Assembly (NCBI GenBank): GCA_963734065.1
Contig: CAVTFN010000005.1
Coordinates: 806,001 to 870,000 of the forward strand
From: DATBLE01 sp963734065
GTDB lineage: Bacteria > Actinomycetota > Thermoleophilia > Gaiellales > Gaiellaceae
Length of the DNA stretch: 64,000 nucleotides
Reading direction: 5' to 3'
This document shows, piece after piece, positions 1 through 6,692 of this stretch. The first letter of the stretch is position 1. Each line of letters opens with the position of its first letter. Position numbers and translations under genes: made by a program. The notes beneath the pieces are model-generated. The model was not told the origin of the DNA. It saw only the letters and a list, made by a program, of their open reading frames with translations, and ran no database searches.

Positions 1-738
1 GTCGGCCAGCTCGGTCGCGCACGCCTCCGCTTCCTCGGCCCAGACGATGACGGTCGGGCCGGACCCGGAGAGCGTCGCGCCGACGGCGCCGCCCGGCAGG
101 TCGGAGCGGATCGCATGGAGGAGCGGCGAGGGGCGGTAGGGCTCGTGGAGGCGATCCTCGAACGCAGCCTCGAGCAAGGTCGCGTCTCCGCGCGCGAGCC
201 CCGCCCCGAGCAACGTTGCCCGCGCGACGGTGAAGACCGCGTCGGCATACGGCAGCTCCTGCGGCAGTGCATCCCGCGCTTCGGCCGTCCGCACGAGTTG
301 CCGCGGGATCACGGCAACGGGCGTGACCGGGAGGGAGTCCGCGAGCCGCTCGATCCGCCCGGCCCAGGTGAGGCAGGCACCGCCGGCGAGACAGGCGGCC
401 AGGTTGTCGGAGTGACCCTCCAGCGGCCCGCCGCGCGCGAGCAGGTCCTCGAGCGCGAACTCCTGACCCGACCACTTCGCAGCCGCGACCAGCCCGAGCG
501 CGATCGTCGCCGCGCTCGAGCCCAGCCCGCGCGCGCGCGGAATCCGGTCCGTCCACTCGAATGCGAGCCCTTCCGGCGAGGCGACGAGCCCGAACGCGCG
601 GATGCCGATGTGCGTCGGGTCGGGCGGCTCCCCGCGACCCTCGGTCACCTCGACCTCGTTCCAGAGATCGAGCGCGACGGCCGCGCAGTCGAAGCCCGGC
701 CCGAGGTTGGCGGTCGTCGCCGGCGCCCGCACCCTCAT
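1..738 (-). CDS. thrB: Homoserine kinase (C-terminus beyond window)
   Basis: Phosphorylates homoserine for threonine synthesis; cytosolic. The visible 246 residues open with a GHMP-kinase N-terminus and contain the ATP-binding motif GLGSSAA at residues 71-77. Near the cut end lies a glycine-rich GATLSGSGPT segment, as expected of the family (usual length about 300). The ATG at 738-736 overlaps the thrC stop by four bases (ATGA), so the gene is the last of a hom-thrC-thrB operon and translationally coupled to thrC. The reading frame is open to base 1, so the C-terminus lies outside the window. Confidence 0.93.
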   Translation of the reverse strand, partial: MRVRAPATTANLGPGFDCAAVALDLWNEVEVTEGRGEPPDPTHIGIRAFGLVASPEGLAFEWTDRIPRARGLGSSAATIALGLVAAAKWSGQEFALEDLLARGGPLEGHSDNLAACLAGGACLTWAGRIERLADSLPVTPVAVIPRQLVRTAEARDALPQELPYADAVFTVARATLLGAGLARGDATLLEAAFEDRLHEPYRPSPLLHAIRSDLPGGAVGATLSGSGPTVIVWAEEAEACATELAD

Positions 739-1583
739 AGGAGCTCGACCGCTTCGGGATCCTTCAGCCCGTTGCCGGTGAGCACGCAGACCACGCGACC
801 CGCCGGCCGAACCCGCGCCACTCCGGCGACCCCCGCCGCCGACGCCGGCTCGCAGAAGAGCCCCTCCAGCCGCACGATCGCCGACCACCACTCGAGCAGC
901 TCCGCGTCGGGCACGGTGACGATTTCGGCCTCCGCCTCGACCTGCTCGCGGTGGACGGGCGAGACGATCCGGATCGCGGAGCCGACCGTGGTCGCGCGTT
1001 CCTCGGACTGCACGGACAGCAGCCGCGGGCGCCCTACGCCCACCTCCGCGAACCCACGTGCGTACGCGCTGGTGTTGCCGCCGCCGCCGTAGGGCAGCGC
1101 GAGGACGTCGGGGGCCGCGCCAAGCTGCTCGACCACCTCGCGGGCCGCCGAGGCCTGCCCTTCGATCCGGTCCGGGTTGATCGAGTTGACGTTGACCCAG
1201 CCCTCGTCGGCGGCGAGGCGCCGGGCGAGCGCGTGCGCGTCGTCGAACGAGCCTTTCACCTCGCGCAGCTCCCCCCCGGCGGCGACGACCTGCGCGAGCT
1301 TTCCCCGCGCCACGGCGCCGGCCGGAACGATGATCAACGCCGGCAGGCCGGCGCGGGCGGCGTAGGCGGCGGCCGACGCCGCGGTGTTGCCCGTGGAGGC
1401 GCAGATGACGCCGCGGGCGCCGCGCTCTGCCGCCCGGCCGACGGCGAGCGCCATGCCGCGATCCTTGAAGCTCCCGGTCGGGTTGGCCCCTTCCCACTTC
1501 AGCCAGAGCTCGCAACCGAGCCGCTCCGACAGCCGCGGCGCGGGGACGAGCGGCGTCCCGCCCTCGCCGAGCGTCAGGCCCAT
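735..1583 (-). CDS. thrC: Threonine synthase
   Basis: PLP enzyme converting O-phosphohomoserine to threonine. The Schiff-base lysine is K40 in GSFKDRG. A glycine-rich PLP-phosphate loop (YGGGGNTSAY) and a C-terminal TGNGLKDP motif are visible. At 282 residues it is shorter than usual actinobacterial ThrC (about 350): about 20-30 residues are missing before EGGTPL, and the C-terminus stops soon after GLKDP. The ATG at 1583 overlaps the end of hom by 10 bases; an upstream non-ATG start inside hom would restore a normal N-terminus and cannot be excluded. It sits between hom and thrB in one operon. Confidence 0.93.
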   Translation of the reverse strand: MGLTLGEGGTPLVPAPRLSERLGCELWLKWEGANPTGSFKDRGMALAVGRAAERGARGVICASTGNTAASAAAYAARAGLPALIIVPAGAVARGKLAQVVAAGGELREVKGSFDDAHALARRLAADEGWVNVNSINPDRIEGQASAAREVVEQLGAAPDVLALPYGGGGNTSAYARGFAEVGVGRPRLLSVQSEERATTVGSAIRIVSPVHREQVEAEAEIVTVPDAELLEWWSAIVRLEGLFCEPASAAGVAGVARVRPAGRVVCVLTGNGLKDPEAVELL

Positions 1584-2872
1584 CCGAGCTCCGCGACGCC
1601 GCGGTCGGAGACGACCGGCAGCGCCGAGGCGGCGCTGCGCGTCTCACCGAGGCGGTCGATCTCGGCCAGCGCCTCGTCCAGCCGCCCGGCCGGGGTCTCG
1701 TGCGTGACGACGTGCAGCGTGGCGCTCTCTTCTCCCTGCTGCTGGACGAGACGCGCGACCGAGATTCCGTGCGACGCGAGGCTCGACGCGACGAGCGCGA
1801 GCACGCCCGGACGGTCGGCAACCTCCACGCGAAGGTAGAAGGGCGAGGCGACGTCGCCCTCGGGCAGGCGCTCGAGGGTTCGCCAGCACGCGTCGTTCTG
1901 CAGGAAGCCGGTGCCGGTCGTGCCGACGATCGTGACCATGTCCGCGACCACGGCAGACGCCGTCTCGATCCCGCCCGCACCGGGGCCTTCCAGGGTGATC
2001 TCGCGGATCGCGTCGCCCTGGAGCATGACCGCGTTGAACGCGCCTTCGACCGCGGCGAGCGGGTGGCTGCGGTCGACCAGTGCGGGCCCGACGCGGACAT
2101 CCCAGCGCCCGTCGACCAGCGTCGCCGCCCCGACCAGCCGCACGACCATCCCCATCTCGCGAGCGGCGGCGACGTCCTCGGGGGCGACCCGCTCGAGACC
2201 GACGTACGTGACGTCGTCGAAGGTGACGCGCGAGCCGAACGCAACCGTCGCCAGGATCGCCATCTTCGCCGCTGCGTCCTTGCCCGACACGTCCTCGGTC
2301 GGATCGGCCTCCGCGAAGCCGAGCCGCTGCGCTTCGGCGAGCGCGTCCTGGTAGGACGAGCCACGCTCCATCTCCGTGAGGACGAAGTTGGTCGTCCCGT
2401 TCACGATCCCGAGCACGCGGTGGACGTTCGAGACGACGAGTGCCTCGCGCAGCACCTTGACGACCGGGATCGCGGCGCAGACGGACGCCTCGAAGCGAAG
2501 CTGCACGCCGCGGTCGGCCGCGGCGGCGAACAGCTCCGCACCGCGCGCTGCGACGAGCTGCTTGTTGGCGGTGACGACCGACTTGCCGGCCCGCAGGAGC
2601 TCGAGCACGTGGTCGCCGGCAGGGTCGAGGCCGCCCATCACCTCTGCGACGACGGCGATCCCGGGATCGTCGCGGATCGTGGCGAAGTCGGTGGTGACCT
2701 CGACCTCCGTCGCCCGCTCCTTCGCCGGGTCGCGGACGAGCGCGCGCACGACCCGCAGCCGGTGGCCGGTCGCGCGCTCGATGTCGGCGGCCTGGTCGCG
2801 CAACAGCCGGTCGACGGCGGACCCGACCGTCCCGTAGCCGAGCAGGGCAACCGGAACGTCGACGGACGCCAC
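1574..2872 (-). CDS. hom: Homoserine dehydrogenase with C-terminal ACT domain
   Basis: NAD(P)H-dependent reduction of aspartate semialdehyde to homoserine. The N-terminal Rossmann motif is GYGTVGSA (residues 12-19), followed by a catalytic domain with NGTTNF and the conserved GKDAAAKMAIL region. A C-terminal ACT domain (about residues 345-425, starting YLRVEVADRPGVLA) is typical of threonine-feedback-inhibited enzymes. The length of 432 is normal. It is the first gene of the hom-thrC-thrB operon; the stop overlaps the thrC start. The 232 bases upstream, shared with divergent dinB, hold palindromes listed separately. Confidence 0.96.
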   Translation of the reverse strand: MASVDVPVALLGYGTVGSAVDRLLRDQAADIERATGHRLRVVRALVRDPAKERATEVEVTTDFATIRDDPGIAVVAEVMGGLDPAGDHVLELLRAGKSVVTANKQLVAARGAELFAAAADRGVQLRFEASVCAAIPVVKVLREALVVSNVHRVLGIVNGTTNFVLTEMERGSSYQDALAEAQRLGFAEADPTEDVSGKDAAAKMAILATVAFGSRVTFDDVTYVGLERVAPEDVAAAREMGMVVRLVGAATLVDGRWDVRVGPALVDRSHPLAAVEGAFNAVMLQGDAIREITLEGPGAGGIETASAVVADMVTIVGTTGTGFLQNDACWRTLERLPEGDVASPFYLRVEVADRPGVLALVASSLASHGISVARLVQQQGEESATLHVVTHETPAGRLDEALAEIDRLGETRSAASALPVVSDRGVAELGWA

Positions 2873-2952
2873 GCACCGACGCTATCGAAGTCGCACGACG
2901 CACGTCCGTTTCGCTGCCGGCGTCCGTACACGCCGCCGGGCGTCCACGCGCA

Positions 2953-2971
2953 CGACGTCGGCCCGACGTCG
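2953..2971. promoter_or_regulatory. Tandem CGACGTCG palindromes upstream of hom
   Basis: Two exact copies of the 8-bp palindrome CGACGTCG (2953-2960 and 2964-2971) lie 11 bp apart, one helical turn, about 80 bp upstream of the hom start. The spacing suggests a dimeric regulator bound to one DNA face. The regulator is unknown; no function is claimed beyond a candidate operator. Confidence 0.35.
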
Positions 2972-2998
2972 GAGTCGCTTTTCCGCGCCCGGTCCAGA

Positions 2999-3017
2999 CC
3001 CCCACCCTGGGTGGGGG
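2999..3017. repeat. 9-bp perfect inverted repeat in the hom/dinB intergenic region
   Basis: CCCCCACCC (2999-3007) and GGGTGGGGG (3009-3017) flank a single T. It lies between the divergent hom and dinB genes, about 90 bp from the dinB start. It could be an operator or a cruciform-prone element. There is no T tract, and it is not at a gene end, so it is not a terminator. Confidence 0.4.
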
Positions 3018-3104
3018 AATGAACCCCTTTCCCCTGCGGCGATCGTGCCACGGATCCACGCGCGGTCGTGTGTCGGTTCCGTGCCAATTTCTACTCTTGT
3101 GGCG

Positions 3105-4157
3105 ATGATCGTCGCGCACCTCGACCTCGATGCCTTCTTCGCCGCCGTCGAGCAGCTCGAGGATCCGTCGCTGCGTCGACGACCGCTCGTGGTCGGGGGC
3201 GACCCGAAGGGCCGCGGCGTGGTCGCGACCGCGAACTACGTCGCCCGCAAGCACGGCATCCACTCGGCGATGAGCTGCGCCGAGGCACTGCGCCGCTGCC
3301 CGGAAGCCGTCTTCGTGCGGCCGCGCCACAGCCTCTACCGCGACTACTCGCGGGCGGTCTGGGGCACCGTGCGCGAGGTCGTGCCGACGGTCGAGCAGAC
3401 CGGGATCGACGAGGGCTACCTCGACCTCGGAGAGATCGCCGGCGACTTTCTGGCCGCCCGCCAGCTCGCCGAGGCGGTGCAGTCGGCAGTCCGGGGCGCG
3501 ACCTCGCTCACCTGCTCGCTCGGCGTCGCCACCTGCAAGGTGGTCGCGAAGGTCGCCTCCGACCGGCGCAAGCCCGGCGGGCTCACGGTCGTCCGCCCCG
3601 GCCGCGAGGCTGTCTTCCTGGCGCCCTTCGACGTTCGACTGCTGCCCGGCGTCGGCCCCCGGGCGGAGGAGCGTCTGCGGGCCGCCGGCCTGCCCACGAT
3701 CGGCGGGCTGGCCGATCTCGCCGACGACGCGCTGCGGCGGCTGCTCCCGGGAAAGGTGGGGACGGTGCTGCGCGATCGCGCCCGTGGGATCGACGAACGG
3801 GGGCTCGATACCCAGGTCGAGCGCGTCTCGATCTCGACGGAGGAGACGTTCGAGCGCGACATCGACGACCGGGAGCAGCTGCACGCCGAGCTTCGCCGGA
3901 TGGCCGGCCGGCTCGGCGAGCACCTCGTCCGCACCGGCCAGGCCGGGCGGACGATCACGACAAAGGTGCGCTACCCGGACTTCGCGATCCGCAGCCGTTC
4001 GTCCACCGTCGCGGCCGGGCTCGACGACGGCGCGGCGATCGGCGAAATCGCGTGCACGCTCCTCGACCGTGCGCTCGCCGACCGCCCGGGGCCGCTACGG
4101 CTGGTCGGCGTCGGCGTCTCGAATCTCGAGCCCTTCCGGCAGCTCGCGCTCCACTAG
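3105..4157 (+). CDS. dinB: DNA polymerase IV (Y-family translesion polymerase)
   Basis: Error-prone lesion-bypass polymerase. The protein begins MIVAHLDLDAFFAAVE, with the metal-binding Asp at residue 7. The second catalytic pair is D102-E103 in GIDEGYLDL; the usual SIDE is GIDE here. A helix-hairpin-helix (LLPGVGPRAEERL) and a little-finger domain follow. The length of 350 is normal. I chose the ATG at 3105 because it matches the family N-terminus; the frame is open 20 codons further upstream but that part is not DinB-like. A TACTCT (3092-3097) only 7 bases before the ATG suggests a leaderless transcript. No LexA box is evident. The C-terminus ends with no clear beta-clamp motif. The 3' end overlaps the convergent DUF1932 gene by 63 bases. 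Confidence 0.92.
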   Translation: MIVAHLDLDAFFAAVEQLEDPSLRRRPLVVGGDPKGRGVVATANYVARKHGIHSAMSCAEALRRCPEAVFVRPRHSLYRDYSRAVWGTVREVVPTVEQTGIDEGYLDLGEIAGDFLAARQLAEAVQSAVRGATSLTCSLGVATCKVVAKVASDRRKPGGLTVVRPGREAVFLAPFDVRLLPGVGPRAEERLRAAGLPTIGGLADLADDALRRLLPGKVGTVLRDRARGIDERGLDTQVERVSISTEETFERDIDDREQLHAELRRMAGRLGEHLVRTGQAGRTITTKVRYPDFAIRSRSSTVAAGLDDGAAIGEIACTLLDRALADRPGPLRLVGVGVSNLEPFRQLALH

Positions 4158-4952
4158 CGCCAGTTGCCGCAGCACCTCCTGAAGGTCGGAGCCTGCTTCC
4201 TCCGGGGCGACCCGGCCGAGCGGCGTCCGGGCTATCCCGGCCCACACCTCCGCCATCGCCTCGAACAGCGCGGGGTCGAGCCCCGCTGCTGCCTGCGACG
4301 CGCTGATCTCGTGCATCTCGCCGACGTAACGGTCGGCTTTCGCCGCCGACCTGGCGATCCGCCGGCCCGCTCCGTCCGCGAGCTCGCCGAGATCGGACAG
4401 GACGTGGTCGAGCACGCCGTAGTGGTCGGCTGCGCGTAGCGCCTGTCCGAGCAGCGCGATCGAGCCCTTGTACACCGACGCGGTGCTCATCTTCACAGCC
4501 GAGGCCGCCCCGGCCTCGTCGCCGACCACGATCACGTCGACGCCGTCGAACGGCAGCGCCGCGACCTCCGGCGCCCGCGGGCCGGAGAGGTAGATCCTGG
4601 TCGTACCGGCCTGCTGCGGCGGCGGCCCCGAGATCGAGCCGTCGACCTCGGCGGAGTTCCGGCGCGCCGTCGCCGGCGAGACCGCGTTCAGGTCGGCCAG
4701 CAGCCGTGCCTCCGAGAGCTGCGCGGCGACCGCCCCGGCCTGATCCGGCGGGACGATCGAGAGCACGACGTCGGCCTCGCCGATCACGTCGGCGATGCTC
4801 GGCACCAGGTCCAGCCCGGCCTGCCGGGCGAGCCAAGCCGTGCGCTCGCTCCGTCCGGCGACCGTGGCGACCACGCGCGCGCCGCCGCGCAGCAGTGCGC
4901 CGCCGACGGCGCTGCCCATCGCGCCGGGGCTGACGATGCCGACGGTCGTCAT
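4095..4952 (-). CDS. NAD(P)-binding dehydrogenase, DUF1932 (6-phosphogluconate/3-hydroxyisobutyrate dehydrogenase-like)
   Basis: The N-terminus MTTVGIVSPGAMGSAVG is the Rossmann signature of beta-hydroxyacid dehydrogenases. An all-helical C-terminal half (from about residue 150, VKMSTASVYKGSIALLGQAL) matches the DUF1932 domain paired with this fold; the lysine in VKM is at the position of the catalytic Lys in the superfamily. The substrate is unknown. At 285 residues it is complete. It is monocistronic, convergent with dinB (63-base overlap) and divergent from a secreted DUF4232 protein 43 bases away. Confidence 0.8.
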   Translation of the reverse strand: MTTVGIVSPGAMGSAVGGALLRGGARVVATVAGRSERTAWLARQAGLDLVPSIADVIGEADVVLSIVPPDQAGAVAAQLSEARLLADLNAVSPATARRNSAEVDGSISGPPPQQAGTTRIYLSGPRAPEVAALPFDGVDVIVVGDEAGAASAVKMSTASVYKGSIALLGQALRAADHYGVLDHVLSDLGELADGAGRRIARSAAKADRYVGEMHEISASQAAAGLDPALFEAMAEVWAGIARTPLGRVAPEEAGSDLQEVLRQLALVERELPEGLEIRDADADQP

Positions 4953-4995
4953 CGTGCCGAACGGTAGTCGCTCAGCGCCGAGCTACATTCTCGAG

Positions 4996-5517
4996 GTGAG
5001 CAACCGGCTCTGCTGGGGTCTCGCCGCCGCCGCCGTGTCGGCCCTCGTCCTGGCCGGCGGAGGCAGTGCTGCTCCGACACCGCCCTGCGCCGGCTCGCAG
5101 CTCGGCGGGACGTTCGCGGTCATCCCCGGCAGCGCGGGCGCCGGGAACATCGTCTACTCGCTGCGGGTGCGGATGCTCTCGGGCCGAACGTGCTTCGTCT
5201 CGGGCGTGCCGCGCCTCCAGCTGCTCGACCGGCTGCGCCGACCGTTGCCGACGAAGGTGACTCCCGCCTTCCGGCCGGGGCTGACTGCGGTACGAGTGCT
5301 GCTTCGACGCGGGCAGGTCGGCAAGGCGAGCGCGCGCTTCTCGCCCGACATCCCCGGTCCCGGAGAGCCCGTGACCGGCTCCGCCTGCGAGCGGCGCTCG
5401 TACTACGTACGGGTGACGCCGCCGCCGGGTCGCGGGACGTTCGTCGCTCCGGTGCGCCCGCCCACACCGGTCTGCGAGCACGGGGGGCTCTCGGTCAGCG
5501 TGATGTCACCCGCGTAG
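4996..5517 (+). CDS. Secreted DUF4232-type protein
   Basis: A 173-residue exported protein of unknown function. The N-terminus (VSNRLCWGLAAAAVSALVLA) is a Sec signal peptide. The mature part shows the DUF4232 pattern: an early Cys, then GSAGAGNIVYSLRVRM, a second Cys (CFVSGVPRLQLLD) and two more Cys near the end, probably forming disulfides. I chose the GTG at 4996 because it begins the signal peptide; in-frame codons further upstream lie inside the divergent DUF1932 gene. The 3' end overlaps convergent coxS by 12 bases. Confidence 0.7.
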   Translation: MSNRLCWGLAAAAVSALVLAGGGSAAPTPPCAGSQLGGTFAVIPGSAGAGNIVYSLRVRMLSGRTCFVSGVPRLQLLDRLRRPLPTKVTPAFRPGLTAVRVLLRRGQVGKASARFSPDIPGPGEPVTGSACERRSYYVRVTPPPGRGTFVAPVRPPTPVCEHGGLSVSVMSPA

Positions 5518-5973
5518 CGTCGCGGCCGCCGCCAGGATCGAGTCGACGATCGGCGCGTAGCCGGTACAGCGGCAGAGGTGGCCGGCCAGCTCTGCCCGGA
5601 CCTCCGCCTCGGTCGGATCGGGGTTCTGCTCGAGCAGGAACAGCGCGCTGATCAGGATCCCCGGCGTGCAGAAGCCGCACTGGAGGCCGAAGTGCTCGTG
5701 GAAGGCCTGCTGGAGCGGGTGCAGCGTCGCTCCGTGACTGACTGATTCGACCGTCCGGATCTCGCCCCCGTCGGCCTGAGCGACGAGGGTGAGGCACGAG
5801 CGCGCCGGCCGCCCGTCGAACAGCACCGTGCAGGCGCCGCAGACGCCGTGCTCGCACCCGACGTGAGTCCCGTGGAGCGACAGCTCGTGGCGGAGGAAGT
5901 CGGAGAGCAGAAGGCGCGGCTCGACGCGCCGCTCGTGCCGCTTGCCGTTCACGGTGACGGCGACCTCGATCAC
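5506..5973 (-). CDS. coxS: Molybdenum hydroxylase small subunit ([2Fe-2S])
   Basis: Electron-transfer subunit of a CO-dehydrogenase/xanthine-oxidase-type hydroxylase (155 residues). All eight cluster cysteines are present: C40, C45, C48 and C60 of the plant-ferredoxin-type site (GCEHGVCGACTV) and C99, C102, C134 and C136 of the second site (CGFCTPG and CRCTG). The GTG start at 5973 overlaps the coxM stop by four bases (GTGA). The longer open frame upstream only shadows coxM. It is last in the hyuA-hyuB-coxL-coxM-coxS operon. Cox naming reflects the family, not CO oxidation. Confidence 0.92.
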   Translation of the reverse strand: MIEVAVTVNGKRHERRVEPRLLLSDFLRHELSLHGTHVGCEHGVCGACTVLFDGRPARSCLTLVAQADGGEIRTVESVSHGATLHPLQQAFHEHFGLQCGFCTPGILISALFLLEQNPDPTEAEVRAELAGHLCRCTGYAPIVDSILAAAATLRG

Positions 5974-6692
5974 GCCGCCGCCGCCGCCTGCTCGAGGAGC
6001 GCCCGCGCGACGTCGCGCTTGTAGCCGGCCGGCGCGAAGAGGTCGCCCACGGGGTCGATCGCACCGCCGTCCCACAGGACGGGCGTGGGACCGACACCGC
6101 CGACCGCGATCCGCTCGCCGGCGCGCGCGACGCAGACGACTGCGAAGTCGCCATGGCGGTGGGAATGCTCCAGGAACGCGGTCGGCCCCACCGGCGTCGG
6201 GAAGCGGATCTCGACGAGCAGCTCGTCTGGCTCGAGCGCCGTCATGAAGACCGAGAGGAAGAACTCCTCCGCGGGAATCGTGCGACGCGACGTGACGAGC
6301 TCCGCCCCGAGCGCCAGCGCGCACACCGGCAGCTCGGCGGTCGGGTCGGCGTGGACGAGCGACCCGCCGACCGTGCCGCGGCAGCGCGTCGCCGTGTGGC
6401 CGACGTGGGCCAGCGCCTCGCGCAGCAGCGGAAGACCCTCCGGCGAGTGCTCGAGGTCCCACTGCCGCGTCATCGCGCCGACGACCAGCGCGCCGTCGCC
6501 GACCCGGATGCCGGCGAGCTCGTCGATACCGCCGAGATCGACCAGCGCCGAGGGCCGTGCGAGCCGGAAGTTGAGCATCGGCACCAGGCTCTGGCCGCCG
6601 GCGAGCGGCTTGGCGTCCTCGTGCTCCGCCAGCAGCGCCTCCGCCTCCTCGACCGACGTGGGCCGGAAGTACTCGAAGGGCGCGGGCTTCAC
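5970..6692 (-). CDS. coxM: Molybdenum hydroxylase FAD-binding medium subunit
   Basis: FAD-binding subunit that passes electrons from the Fe-S protein to an acceptor. It begins MKPAPFEYFRPTSVEEAEAL, the typical medium-subunit start, and has the two FAD motifs AGGQSLVPM (about residue 32) and a GGSLVHADPTAELP segment (about residues 109-122). The length of 240 is slightly short for the family (about 270-290), trimmed at the C-terminus. It overlaps coxL (ATGA) and coxS (GTGA) by four bases each. Confidence 0.9.
   Translation of the reverse strand: MKPAPFEYFRPTSVEEAEALLAEHEDAKPLAGGQSLVPMLNFRLARPSALVDLGGIDELAGIRVGDGALVVGAMTRQWDLEHSPEGLPLLREALAHVGHTATRCRGTVGGSLVHADPTAELPVCALALGAELVTSRRTIPAEEFFLSVFMTALEPDELLVEIRFPTPVGPTAFLEHSHRHGDFAVVCVARAGERIAVGGVGPTPVLWDGGAIDPVGDLFAPAGYKRDVARALLEQAAAAA

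Noticed and set aside
3018..3104. LexA (SOS) box before dinB
   Set aside because: No CGAAC-N4-GTTCG-type sequence is present; only a -10-like TACTCT was seen.
3045..3105. Upstream start for dinB giving 20 extra residues
   Set aside because: The extra residues are not DinB-like, and the family N-terminus matches ATG 3105.
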